Position numbers and translations under genes: made by a program. From SZUA-430 sp046153995 (lineage in GTDB: Bacteria; Pseudomonadota; Alphaproteobacteria; Micropepsales; Micropepsaceae), in assembly GCA_046153995.1 (NCBI GenBank), contig JBJXEH010000065.1:1-64000 (forward strand): a stretch of DNA of 64,000 nucleotides, in the 5' to 3' direction. The notes under the pieces were generated by a model. The model had not been told where the DNA came from. It saw nothing but the letters and a program-made list of their open reading frames with translations, and did no database searches. This document shows, one piece after another, positions 23,361 through 32,295 of the stretch. The first letter of the stretch is position 1; each line of letters opens with the position of its first letter.

Positions 23361-25481
23361 CTATTTCGCCACTTCCATCTCGTCGAGCAGGCGCTTGGCG
23401 CCGTCGACTTTGTCCATCACCCAGCGCATGTAGAGCGCGTCCACGTGGATCGTGCGGTTGATCGCGGGATCGAACCACCAGTCGGAGATCACGCCATCGA
23501 GCGTGCCGTCGAACGCCAAACCCACGAGCTCCCCGTTGGCGTTTAGCGTCGCCGAACCCGAGTTGCCGCCGGTAATGTCTACGGTCGATAGAAAGTTCAC
23601 GGGCACGGTGCCGAGCGCCGCGTTCTTGTAGCTGCCGAAGTCTTTCGCACGAATGGCGGCAAGCTGCTTCTGCGTCGCGTCGAACGGATCTCGTCCGGTT
23701 GCCTTCTCGACGATGCCTTGCGGGGTCGTGAAGGCGCTCCAACGGACACCGTCACGTGTGCGGCCTTTAACGTTGCCGTAGGTGAGACGCAGCGTCCCGT
23801 TAGCGTCGGGGTAGAGCGCCTTGCCGTTCGCCTTCGCGTACTCGCGGTAAGCTGCGATGTATGCGCTACGCGCGGCGTGGAGGCGGCCGTCGCGGTCCTT
23901 CGTTCTGTTCTCTTTGGCGATGTCTTCCGCGTACATGGCAACAGCCAGCTTCAGGAACGGATCGCTGGAGGCTTCGATCTCCTTCGCAGGCTTATCGAGC
24001 CAGCCGACGCGCGTCGGCGTGTCGGCGAGCTTCGTGTCCGCATAGAGACGGTCCAGGCCGATACGCTCAAGCCCGGTGTCGAGGGCGGCGTTGCGCTCCG
24101 CGACCGGCAGTAGCCGGTATTGGACGAGAGCTGCCTCAAACAAGCGACGATCGACGCGCGGATCGAAGCGCCTTTCGATCTGCGTCAGGCGCTCGGTAAC
24201 GAGGCGCCGGTCGCGATCTTGAAAGTTGGGCTCGCGGTCGGCATCCGCCTTCTCGCGTTCCTTGGCCCAACGGTAGAGCGTGCGCGCTGCGCCAAGCAGC
24301 TGCGCGCGATTGACGAGGCCGTAACGGACCGCGTTCATCCGCGCCGTCGCCGCTTCGGCGGCGACCGCGTCGAGTGCCGCGACCGTCTGGTTCATGCCGG
24401 GCTTCGACGCCGCCCAACTGCGAAAGGCGCTTTCAACCGCGGTCTTCTTGTCGACCAGCGAAATCGCCTCCGCGCCGGAAAGTTGGCCTAGCAGCTTCTT
24501 CTTCGTGTTATCGGCGCCGCGGACAGCGTTCGCGTACTTGATTGTTGTAGCGTCATCACCTGCGGTCGCGGACATGATCTGCTCGGAGTACTCGGAGAGC
24601 AGCCGCTGCTGGAGCGGGTAGAATTCTTGGTAGTAGTGCTTTGTCTCGGCAGCGGTTCGTAGGCGTTCGGTGAGGCCCGGAAATCCGGCCAACATCACGA
24701 AGTCGCCTTCAGCGATGCCCTTCTTGGCGAGCTTCAGGAAGGACTTGGGCTTGTAGGGCACGTTCTCTTTCGCGAACGGTTTTGCCGAACCATCCGGCGC
24801 GACATAGGCGCGATAAAAGCCGAAGTCGCCGGTGTGGCGCGGCCACTGCCAGTTGTCGACCTCGCCGCCATAGTTGCCGATGCCGCCGGCCGGTGCGTAG
24901 ACGAGACGCACGTCTTGGATTTCGAGCATCTGCTGCATGTAGTAGGTCGAACCGCCGTAGTACGACCGCACGTCGCAGCGGCGGCTCGGCTGCTTTTCGC
25001 ATTCGGCGATCAACGCCTTTTGGTTCTTCTCAAGAGCGTCGAAGCGTGCCTTGCCAGCCGTCTCTGCGGTGATACCTGCCATCATCTGGGCGGTAACGTC
25101 GCGCAGGTCCTCAATAACGAAGATGCGCGATCCGGGAGCAGCGGGAAGTTCGTCGCCGAGCGACGCGGCATAGAAGCCGTTCGTGAGCAGATCGCGTTCT
25201 GGCTTCGAGTTGTATTGGATGGAGCCGTAGACGCAGTGGTGGTTCGAAACGACCAGACCTTGCGCACTCACAAAGCTCGCTGAGCAACCGCCAAGCGTGA
25301 CGATGGCGTTCATCGGCGCGGCTTGCAGGTTGGCGAGTGCGGCTGGGTCGAGTTTTGCGCCAGCGGCCCTCATTTGGGCTGCGATTTCGCCGGCTTGGCT
25401 CGGCAGCCACATCCCTTCATCGGCGCGAGCGGCGGCGGCAACCGCAGATGCGGCGACGGCAATGGCGATCAGACTGCGCAC
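23361..25481 (-). CDS. S46 family dipeptidyl peptidase (DPP7-like)
   Basis: Exported serine peptidase of about 706 residues that releases dipeptides from the N-terminus of oligopeptides in the periplasm. GTG 25481 is chosen because GGGGGAG lies six bases upstream and it yields a signal peptide (LIAIAVAASAVAAAARAD); the longer frame overlaps the neighbouring gene. The triad is visible: His in SNHHCVYG (residues 81-82), Asp in the EVDNWQWPRHTGDF region, and Ser641 in GGNSGSA. The residue 18 positions after the Ser is Gly (AFDGT), which in this family goes with DPP7-type preference for hydrophobic P1; DPP11 enzymes have Arg there. It lies downstream of the ATP-grasp/carboxypeptidase gene. Confidence 0.92.
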   Translation of the reverse strand: MRSLIAIAVAASAVAAAARADEGMWLPSQAGEIAAQMRAAGAKLDPAALANLQAAPMNAIVTLGGCSASFVSAQGLVVSNHHCVYGSIQYNSKPERDLLTNGFYAASLGDELPAAPGSRIFVIEDLRDVTAQMMAGITAETAGKARFDALEKNQKALIAECEKQPSRRCDVRSYYGGSTYYMQQMLEIQDVRLVYAPAGGIGNYGGEVDNWQWPRHTGDFGFYRAYVAPDGSAKPFAKENVPYKPKSFLKLAKKGIAEGDFVMLAGFPGLTERLRTAAETKHYYQEFYPLQQRLLSEYSEQIMSATAGDDATTIKYANAVRGADNTKKKLLGQLSGAEAISLVDKKTAVESAFRSWAASKPGMNQTVAALDAVAAEAATARMNAVRYGLVNRAQLLGAARTLYRWAKEREKADADREPNFQDRDRRLVTERLTQIERRFDPRVDRRLFEAALVQYRLLPVAERNAALDTGLERIGLDRLYADTKLADTPTRVGWLDKPAKEIEASSDPFLKLAVAMYAEDIAKENRTKDRDGRLHAARSAYIAAYREYAKANGKALYPDANGTLRLTYGNVKGRTRDGVRWSAFTTPQGIVEKATGRDPFDATQKQLAAIRAKDFGSYKNAALGTVPVNFLSTVDITGGNSGSATLNANGELVGLAFDGTLDGVISDWWFDPAINRTIHVDALYMRWVMDKVDGAKRLLDEMEVAK

Positions 25482-25503
25482 GAGAACTCCCCCGGATTGA
25501 ACT

Positions 25504-25526
25504 GGGCCGTTGCTAGCGAACGGCCC
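25504..25526. other. Intercistronic hairpin between fusion gene and S46 peptidase
   Basis: Perfect 8-base stem GGGCCGTT (25504-25511) against AACGGCCC (25519-25526) with a 7-base loop, no T-run on either strand. It lies in the 62-base gap between two genes on the minus strand and 23 bases upstream of the peptidase start, so it could tune relative expression. Confidence 0.55.
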
Positions 25527-25543
25527 CGGCTCGCGCAAGGGAA

Positions 25544-28522
25544 TCAGCCGAACTTCGCGGTGATGTGACGGAAATAGGCGTCTGCATCGAGGCCTTTTCC
25601 CGTGACGCGTGTGACGAGGTCCTCGGTCGGCACGCGATCGCCCGCGCTGTAGACATTGTCGCGCAGCCAAGTGCGAAGCGGGGTGAAGTCGCCAATCGCG
25701 ATTTGCTCGTCGAGCTTGGCGGTCTTTGCGTAGGTCTCGGTCAGCTGCGCCGCGTAGAGGCTGCCCAGCGTGTAGGTCGGGAAGTAGCCGAACATGCCGG
25801 AGGCCCAGTGACCGTCCTGTAGGACGCCGGTGAGGTCGTCGGTGGGCTTGACGCCGATAAGCGTGGCACTGCGTTCGTTCCACGCGTGCGCCAAGTCCGC
25901 GACCTTCAGGTCGCCCGCGATCATCGCAACCTCGAGCTCGTACCGCAGTACCACGTGCAGATGATACGAAATCTCGTCGGCCGAAGCGCGGATCAGGCTT
26001 GGCCGCACGCGGTTTGTAGCTTGGAAAAGCTTTTCCGCATCCAAGTCCTTAGCGGCCGCACCAAGAGTTTCGCGAATGCGCGGGAACAGGAAGTTCCAGA
26101 ACGCGCGGCTGCGGCCAACGTGGTTCTCCCAAAGGCGCGCTTGCGCCTCGTGCATGCCCATTGAGGGCGCTTGCGCCAGCAGTGTCGCGCGGTCCTGCGG
26201 TGCCAGGCCTTGGTCGTAGAGGCCATGGCCACCTTCGTGCAGCGTGGTCAGGATTGCTTCGAGAAGGTCGTCGTTGTTCGGCCGAAGTGCTAGGCGAACG
26301 TCGTCGAACCCAAGTGCGGTCGTCCCGGGGTGTGTGGCGCGGTCGAGATGGCCGCGGGTGAAGTCGAAGCCAATGACTTCGAGCACCTCGTTGCAGACTT
26401 CCCAGAGCTTCGCGTCGGGAATGTCTCGTGTTACGCCGTTCGGCCATGACGCTGTTTTCTTCCCCGCAGCCTGAACCATCGGCACGAGGCGCGCGCGGAG
26501 GTCGTTCAGCACGGGCTCCAAGCGCTTGCGCGTCATGCCGGGTTCGTATTCGTCGAGCAGGATATCGTAGGGGTCTGCGTCTGGGTCGATTGCCTTCGAG
26601 GTTTCGCCGGCAACGGCGACGAGTTCGGCGAGCGCGGGGGCGAGCAGCTTGAAATCATTCGCCTCGCGGGCGTCTTCCCATGCTGCGGTGGCGCGGGCGC
26701 GCGCGGCGGCGTAGGCGCGTACCAGATCGGCCGGGATCGCAAGGTCGCTGGAACGGAGGTCGCGTAGGAGTTCTATCTCCCGGCGCCAGCGTTCGTCGCC
26801 TTCGCGAGCCACCGCCACCTCTTCGATCAGGTCGCCGAGGTGATCTGAGGTCAGCAGACCGTGGCGCGCGGCCTCGAGTGTTGCGAGTTGCTCGCCGCGT
26901 TCGTCGCGCCCGCCGTCAGGCAGGATCGTTTCTTCGTCCCATTCGAGAAGCGCGATCGCGTTGTCGAAGTGTTGTAGTTCGCCGATCTTGGCGCGGAGCG
27001 CTTCTTCGGCGCCGTCGCTGCGGCCGCCTTGCGAGCGTTTTGGCACGCGCAGTTCGCGTGGCGGATGCGCGACGAGAACGGCTGCCATGCCACCATGCTG
27101 GGCGACATTGACGACCTGTTTCTGGCTAACGCGGCACATGATTCCGAGGCCATTTTCGGTCGGGGCGAAGCCCATGACAGCGTAGAACGGCTCGGCGAAC
27201 ACCCGGCCGTCTTTGCCCACAATCGGGAATTCGTGCACGGGCAGGCGCGTCGCCTTTTGCACCACCCAGTTCTCTTCGGTGTCGGCCGTGTTTGCGACGG
27301 CTTCGTCGATGAGTTTTTCCCAATCGGCCGCCGGCGTGGAGGCACCGATGGTGACGCCCTCGCCACCGTAGGATCGGTTTGGCTTCATCACGAGTTCCTC
27401 GCGGTGCAGGCGCATATACTCGAGCAGGTCGCCCTCGACGTTGTGGGGAAGCGTCGTTTTGCGGTCGCCCACGATACGCGTCCAAAGCACATGACGGCGG
27501 AATAGGCGGCATTCTTCAGCGCTAAAGTATTTTTCGGCGATAGCGGGGTCGGTCAGGACTTCCCAACAGCTTTTATGGTCGAAGTCGCCGACTAGCGAGG
27601 AGACGATGCGGTTCTGTTTGAAGAGGTGGCGCATCGCCTCCAGCGGGTGCCCAAGTTCTTCTTCGAGCTCGATGAGGTCGCGGACTTCGTAGTCGCGGTA
27701 GGCGACATCGACGCACTCGTCGCCGTAATAGACGTCGCCGTCCTTCATACGCAGTTCGCTGGGGTCGGCGTGTGTGATCGTGAGGTTGTGGCGCTTCGCC
27801 AGATATCCGCTAAGGACCGATTGTTCGTTGATGCCATCTTCGGCGTATTTCGGTTCGACGAAGCTCAGCCGGCATTTGGTCCGGCCGAGCGCACGAGCGT
27901 GGTCGATCAGGACTTGGATGAACAAGTCGCGTTGGTCGCGCGGCATCTCGATCCTGAGCGCAGGGTCGTGATCGAGAAGCGTCGGCACGATATCGCGCAT
28001 GACCAGTTGCTCGGCGAGCGGGGCGTAGTTGATGCCGCCGACGCCGGAGAGGTTTGCTTCCATGAAGTGCAGCGTGTCTTGCCAACCCGCCGCCGTGAAA
28101 TCGCACACGGCGTCCAGGCGGCCGTAGACTGTGTTGTTGCGCTCGTGTGCGGGTGTCCATGTATCGCGCAACCAACTCTCCTCGCCCGGCGTGATCGCGA
28201 TGACGTGCTTCACCTGCGGATCGTTTAGGTACAACGACGGCAGGCGTTTTAATGCGTCGGTGAGGCGTTGGCAGACGTGTTGGACGTATGCCAGTTGCTC
28301 ATTCATGGCGAGCAGCGGGCGCAGCATTACGGGGATAGGCTCGAACTTTCCGTCGCGTTCGTAGGTGAACTCGTTCTTTTCCGAGTCGGCGCGGATGCGC
28401 TGGCCAATTTGGGCGAATGTCAGGTCGTTGATGTGGCCCGCAGCCTTGCGCACCCGGCTATCCAAGGAGGCGCCCGCGAGGCCCAGCGTTTCGTTCGGAC
28501 TGAGGATGTGTGGCGTCGTCAT
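25544..28522 (-). CDS. Fusion: circularly permuted ATP-grasp ligase + M32 metallocarboxypeptidase
   Basis: A single uninterrupted frame of 992 codons. Residues about 1-490 form a circularly permuted type 2 ATP-grasp domain: MEANLSGVGGINYAP, then EELVMKPNRSYGGEGVTIG (ATP-binding lysine near 380) and FAEPFYAVMGF with CRVSQKQVVNVAQHGG. Such domains make amide or peptide bonds using ATP. After a short basic linker (PKRSQGGRSDG) residues about 508-992 are an M32 carboxypeptidase: LLEWDEET, zinc motif HEGGH at 762-766, HEAQARLWE, IRASADE and GVLQDGHW. The family motif HPF is HPG, and DXRXT is DVRLA. No signal peptide, so cytoplasmic. ATG 28522 has a GGGAA upstream. The role is unknown; it may link peptide ligation and C-terminal trimming. 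A missed stop or frameshift artefact is unlikely because both domains are complete and in frame. Confidence 0.85.
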   Translation of the reverse strand: MTTPHILSPNETLGLAGASLDSRVRKAAGHINDLTFAQIGQRIRADSEKNEFTYERDGKFEPIPVMLRPLLAMNEQLAYVQHVCQRLTDALKRLPSLYLNDPQVKHVIAITPGEESWLRDTWTPAHERNNTVYGRLDAVCDFTAAGWQDTLHFMEANLSGVGGINYAPLAEQLVMRDIVPTLLDHDPALRIEMPRDQRDLFIQVLIDHARALGRTKCRLSFVEPKYAEDGINEQSVLSGYLAKRHNLTITHADPSELRMKDGDVYYGDECVDVAYRDYEVRDLIELEEELGHPLEAMRHLFKQNRIVSSLVGDFDHKSCWEVLTDPAIAEKYFSAEECRLFRRHVLWTRIVGDRKTTLPHNVEGDLLEYMRLHREELVMKPNRSYGGEGVTIGASTPAADWEKLIDEAVANTADTEENWVVQKATRLPVHEFPIVGKDGRVFAEPFYAVMGFAPTENGLGIMCRVSQKQVVNVAQHGGMAAVLVAHPPRELRVPKRSQGGRSDGAEEALRAKIGELQHFDNAIALLEWDEETILPDGGRDERGEQLATLEAARHGLLTSDHLGDLIEEVAVAREGDERWRREIELLRDLRSSDLAIPADLVRAYAAARARATAAWEDAREANDFKLLAPALAELVAVAGETSKAIDPDADPYDILLDEYEPGMTRKRLEPVLNDLRARLVPMVQAAGKKTASWPNGVTRDIPDAKLWEVCNEVLEVIGFDFTRGHLDRATHPGTTALGFDDVRLALRPNNDDLLEAILTTLHEGGHGLYDQGLAPQDRATLLAQAPSMGMHEAQARLWENHVGRSRAFWNFLFPRIRETLGAAAKDLDAEKLFQATNRVRPSLIRASADEISYHLHVVLRYELEVAMIAGDLKVADLAHAWNERSATLIGVKPTDDLTGVLQDGHWASGMFGYFPTYTLGSLYAAQLTETYAKTAKLDEQIAIGDFTPLRTWLRDNVYSAGDRVPTEDLVTRVTGKGLDADAYFRHITAKFG

Positions 28523-28673
28523 ACTGTTCCCGTGATTCCCCTCAAACGGTAGGCCCCAAGGGTTAGCACGGATCGGCTTTGGGGTACGATTCGCTGCTGC
28601 CCTGCGCCAAATCGGCCCGTCCGCCTTTCGCCCGGGGCCTGATAGGTTCCCGCTATCTAGTCGGGAGAGCGTC

Positions 28674-29759
28674 GTGGGCCGGGTTCTGCTTTGGTTGTTT
28701 TTTGCGTTGCTCGTTGGTGCGGGGGTGTGGGTCTACTTCTTCCTCGTCGATACGGGCGTGTTTCTGGATCTGAAGACCAAATCCGTTGGGGTTTGCCGGA
28801 CGGTCACGAGCGGTGGGGTCGTCGGTGTCGAAGACCTCGCCATCGATCCTGATACGAAGATTGCCTACCTCTCCGGTTACGATCGGCGGCAGGTCATCGG
28901 TCCGGGAGCATCGCCCGGCGCGAACGTCCGCGGCGCTATTTGGACTTACGATTTGAATGCTGCCGATGCCGTGCCCGTTGACGCGACGGCGGCTGCGTTA
29001 CCCGGTGGCTTCTCGCCGCATGGGATCAGTCTGTATCGTGGGGCGGACGGCAGCAAAGCGCTGTTTGTGATCAGTCACGCGGGCGGGAAGCATTCGGTCG
29101 AAATCTTCGACATCGCGGGCGGAACGCTGACTCACCGGCGAACTGTAGTTGGCCCCGAAATGGTTTCGCCGAACGATCTTGCGGTCGTTGGGCCGAATGC
29201 GTTCTTCGTGTCCAACGATCACGGTAATGCGCCGGGATGGCAACGACAGGCGGAAGACTACATGCGTCTGAAGCAGTCGAACGTTCAGTACTTTGACGGC
29301 CAGAAGTTCTCGACTGCCTTGAGCGGTATCGGCGGCGCGAACGGTATCAACGTCAGTGCTGACGGGCGATCGCTGTACCTGTCGGCCGCGTCCGAGCGAA
29401 CGGTGCACGTTTACGATCGCGATCCGGCGACGAATGCGTTGACAGAGCGGGCGGCGGTTGCTGTGCCGGGGTTCGCCGACAATATCGACGTGCTGGCGAA
29501 CGGGGACTTGCTTCTTGGTTTACACTCCAAGGTTCTTCAATTCATCGAGCATGTAGGTGACGCAACGAAACACGCGCCGAGCCACGTCATGCACTTCAAA
29601 CCCGATGGCAAGGGCAGCTTCGTTGCCGGCATGATCTATTACAATCTGGGCGAGGAGATATCCGGGGCGAGTGTCGGGGCGAGCGTCGATAAGCGTTTGC
29701 TGATCGGTTCAGTGTTCGAGCCGAAGATTCTGGACTGCGCTTGGAATGACGCGCCCTAA
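28674..29759 (+). CDS. Paraoxonase/arylesterase-like calcium-dependent lactonase
   Basis: A 361-residue six-bladed beta-propeller protein with an N-terminal membrane anchor (LLWLFFALLVGAGVWVYFFLV). It follows the pattern of animal PON enzymes and retains residues equivalent to the calcium ligands and catalytic site: VEDLAID (Glu, Asp), FSPHGIS and FVISHAG (the two histidines), SPNDLAVVG (Asn), GGANGINVSADG (Asn) and FADNIDV (Asp, Asn). Reaction is expected to be lactone or ester hydrolysis in the periplasm, facing outward from the inner membrane. The GTG start follows a GAGCG; no better ATG exists. It overlaps the next hydrolase gene by 14 bases, so the pair forms an operon. Confidence 0.82.
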   Translation: MGRVLLWLFFALLVGAGVWVYFFLVDTGVFLDLKTKSVGVCRTVTSGGVVGVEDLAIDPDTKIAYLSGYDRRQVIGPGASPGANVRGAIWTYDLNAADAVPVDATAAALPGGFSPHGISLYRGADGSKALFVISHAGGKHSVEIFDIAGGTLTHRRTVVGPEMVSPNDLAVVGPNAFFVSNDHGNAPGWQRQAEDYMRLKQSNVQYFDGQKFSTALSGIGGANGINVSADGRSLYLSAASERTVHVYDRDPATNALTERAAVAVPGFADNIDVLANGDLLLGLHSKVLQFIEHVGDATKHAPSHVMHFKPDGKGSFVAGMIYYNLGEEISGASVGASVDKRLLIGSVFEPKILDCAWNDAP

Positions 29760-30411
29760 GGCGGTGCGCATACCGGTTGGCACGGGCTCGGTTTCGGGTC
29801 TGTTGCTTGTACCGCCACAGCCTCGCGCAGCGTTCGTGTTCGCGCATGGCGCGGGGGCCGGCATGACGCACGCGTTCATGGAGGCTGTTGCGCAAGAGCT
29901 TAGCGAGCGTGGGTTTGCGACATTGCGCTATCAGTTCCCGTACATGGAGGCGGGCAGCAAGCGTCCCGATTCTCCAAAAGTTGCTCACGCGGCTGTGCGA
30001 GCGGCGGTCGCGAAGGCGCGGGAGTGTTTGCCTGGCGTGGTGCTTGTCGCCGGTGGCAAGTCGTTCGGCGGCCGGATGACGTCGCAAGCGGAGGCGCAGC
30101 AGCCACTCGAGGTGCAGGGGCTTGCCTTCTTCGGGTTTCCACTGCACCCGGCAGGCGCGCCTTCTGACGAACGGGCCGCGCACCTCGACGAAGTCAAAGT
30201 GCCGATGCTGTTCCTGCAAGGGACGCGCGATGCACTTGCCGACGTGAACCTCCTGAAACCCGTGGTTAAGACGCTGGGTAAGCGCGCGACGCTGCATCTC
30301 GTGACCGACGCCGATCACACTTTCCACGTTCCGGCCAAAAGCGGCCGCAAAGACGCCCAGGTTCGCGCGGAAATACTGGATGCTTTTGCAGCTTGGGTGG
30401 CGAGCCTGTAA
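29746..30411 (+). CDS. Alpha/beta hydrolase of the KANL3/Tex30 type
   Basis: A 221-residue cytoplasmic hydrolase. The nucleophile elbow is GGKSFGGRM (Ser), the acid is in GTRDALAD (Asp) and the histidine in DADHTFHVP, so the triad is complete. The oxyanion region FAHGAGAGMTHAFM and FGFPLHPAG are typical of the dienelactone-hydrolase-like KANL3/Tex30 family. Natural substrates are unknown. The start lies 14 bases inside the end of the paraoxonase-like gene, suggesting translational coupling and possibly consecutive steps on a lactone or ester, which is inference. Confidence 0.85.
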   Translation: MTRPKAVRIPVGTGSVSGLLLVPPQPRAAFVFAHGAGAGMTHAFMEAVAQELSERGFATLRYQFPYMEAGSKRPDSPKVAHAAVRAAVAKARECLPGVVLVAGGKSFGGRMTSQAEAQQPLEVQGLAFFGFPLHPAGAPSDERAAHLDEVKVPMLFLQGTRDALADVNLLKPVVKTLGKRATLHLVTDADHTFHVPAKSGRKDAQVRAEILDAFAAWVASL

Positions 30412-30454
30412 CCAAGTGCGCTTAAAGCTCAGTTAGAGATTCGATCCGGTCGCG

Positions 30455-31963
30455 ATGCTTCGTTCCCTTCTCTCCGTCGGCGGCTTTACGCTTTTGAGCC
30501 GCGCCGTCGGCTTCGTGCGCGACATCCTCATGGCGTCGGTGCTGGGGCGTGGGCTCTTGTCTGACGCGTTCGTTATTGCCTTTCGCCTGCCGAACCACTT
30601 TCGGGCGATCTTTGCCGAGGGTGCATACAACGCTGCCTTCATTCCGCTCTACGCATCGCTGCGCCAACAGGGAGGTGAGGCGGCGCGGACCTTCGCGCGC
30701 ACGATGCTCGGGTGGCAGATCGCAATCCAGCTCGTCTTTCTGATCGCGGCGCTGATCTTTATGCCGTGGGTGGTGGCGGCGCTTGCGCCCGGGTTTACAG
30801 AGCGGCCGGAGCAGATGGCGCTTGCGGTGGATCTGACGCGCATCACGTTCGCGTATCTGCTGTCCCTCGCGGTGGTGACGCATCTCGGCGATACGCTGAA
30901 TGCGGAGAAGACATTCTGGCCCGCGGCTGCCGCGCCAGTTCTCCTGAATTTGTGCATGATCGCCGCACTCAGCGCCGCGGTGTTCTTCCCGACAGCGGCG
31001 CATGCGGCTGCGTGGGGCGTGTTTGCCGGTGGCTTTGCGGAACTGTTGCTGTTGGTGGTTGCGACGGCTCGTAACGGATTACCCGTGTTGCCGCTGTGGC
31101 CGAAGGCAACCACCGACGTGCGCAAGTTTGCGTCCCGGTTCGGACCGGCGGCCTTGGGAGCGGGTGGGGTCCAGATCGCGCTGTTTGCGGACACGATCTT
31201 GGTAAGTTTCTTGGCGGTTGGGGAGCCGACGTCGCTCTACTACGCGGACCGCGTCAATCAGCTGCCGATCGGCGTCATCGGCGTGGCGCTCGGAACCGTG
31301 TTGCTGCCGGAGCTTTCTCGCGCGCTTGCTGCGGGTGATGAGGCGAAGGCGACGCATTCGTTCAACCGCGCGACCGAGATCGGCCTTCTTCTGACGTTGC
31401 CGTGTCTTGTGATGTTTCTGGCAGCGCCGGATGCGATCATGCGCGGGCTGTTTGCGCGCGGCGCGTTCGATGTGCAGGCCGCGGAAGCTGCAGCCGGCGT
31501 TCTTATGGCTTATGCGATCGGGTTGCCGGCGTTTGTGCTGCTTCGGACTGTGACGCCGCTCTTCCATGCCCGGGCCGACACGACGACACCGGTGATCGCA
31601 ACGGCGATTGCGATCGCGATCAATCTTGCGGTGAAGTTCGCGTTGGTTTTTGGCTTTGGTTTGGGTGCTGCCGGACTTGCGCTTGGGACGTCGGTCGGGT
31701 CGTGGGTGAATATTGCGGTACTTGCTTTCGTGGCGGCCGGGCGCGGGTTGTTGACCTTCGACAAACGCCTGACGGACTTGGCGCCGCGGATTGTGGTTGC
31801 GGCGGTGTACGCTACCGGCGTCGTCTGGCTCATCTCACAGCCGCTCGCTGATGCGTTGGCGTCCATCACATTTCTTAGGGCTGAGCTCTACCTGGTCATT
31901 GTGGGGCTTGCAGCGCTGACGAGCTATGGCGTGATGTTGCTTGGCCTCGGGTGGAAGCGGTGA
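30455..31963 (+). CDS. murJ: Lipid II flippase MurJ
   Basis: Essential inner-membrane flippase that moves the peptidoglycan precursor lipid II to the periplasm; 502 residues with about 14 hydrophobic helices, the normal size. The N-terminal motif FTLLSRAVGFVRDILMASVLGRG and the LPNHFRAIFAEGAYNAAFIP segment are diagnostic of MurJ in the MVF family. ATG 30455 has modest spacing from an AGTTAGAG run. It overlaps the following small membrane protein by 13 bases. Expression is likely constitutive; no regulatory site is visible. Confidence 0.95.
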   Translation: MLRSLLSVGGFTLLSRAVGFVRDILMASVLGRGLLSDAFVIAFRLPNHFRAIFAEGAYNAAFIPLYASLRQQGGEAARTFARTMLGWQIAIQLVFLIAALIFMPWVVAALAPGFTERPEQMALAVDLTRITFAYLLSLAVVTHLGDTLNAEKTFWPAAAAPVLLNLCMIAALSAAVFFPTAAHAAAWGVFAGGFAELLLLVVATARNGLPVLPLWPKATTDVRKFASRFGPAALGAGGVQIALFADTILVSFLAVGEPTSLYYADRVNQLPIGVIGVALGTVLLPELSRALAAGDEAKATHSFNRATEIGLLLTLPCLVMFLAAPDAIMRGLFARGAFDVQAAEAAAGVLMAYAIGLPAFVLLRTVTPLFHARADTTTPVIATAIAIAINLAVKFALVFGFGLGAAGLALGTSVGSWVNIAVLAFVAAGRGLLTFDKRLTDLAPRIVVAAVYATGVVWLISQPLADALASITFLRAELYLVIVGLAALTSYGVMLLGLGWKR

Positions 31964-32295
31964 CGCAGCTTGAAGCGATGGCGCTGACGTTTGCCATCGA
32001 GTCTGCGGTGGCGGCAGCTCTGGCGCCCGCGTTCGGCCGCGCGGCATTGTGGTGCGCAGCAGCGGCGATTGCAGGGAGCACCGTTACGCATCCGGTCTTG
32101 TGGGCGCTCTTCTATGAGGTGCAGGCGATCTATGGCGTGATGGCGACGCCTGTTCTTGAAGCTGCGGTGATCGCGGCCGAGACGTTCTCCTATCGTATAC
32201 TGGCGACAACCCGATGGGACGAAGCCGCCCTGCTTTCCGTTCTCGCGAATGCCGCATCCTGGTGGGGCGGCGAGCTCATTTACGCGCTGACGTGA
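31951..32295 (+). CDS. Small membrane protein of unknown function
   Basis: A 114-residue protein with about three hydrophobic segments (MALTFAIESAVAAALAPAF, AALWCAAAAIAGSTVTHPVLWALF and VLANAASWWGGELIYAL). The pattern of Glu, His and Trp within membrane segments (TFAIESA, THPVLWALFY) is unusual and may be functional. I do not recognise the family. It overlaps murJ by 13 bases at its start, and by 20 bases with the convergent gene at its end, so it is encoded in very compact surroundings. Confidence 0.65.
   Translation: MEAVTQLEAMALTFAIESAVAAALAPAFGRAALWCAAAAIAGSTVTHPVLWALFYEVQAIYGVMATPVLEAAVIAAETFSYRILATTRWDEAALLSVLANAASWWGGELIYALT

Noticed and set aside
25482..25883. N-terminal extension of the S46 peptidase frame by about 130 codons
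   Set aside because: It overlaps the coding region of the ATP-grasp/M32 gene, is Arg-rich nonsense and hides a signal peptide that starts at GTG 25481 with a strong ribosome binding site.
31402..31851. 149-codon plus-strand frame inside murJ
   Set aside because: It is Cys- and Arg-rich, out of frame with murJ and has no resemblance to known proteins; murJ is continuous and complete.
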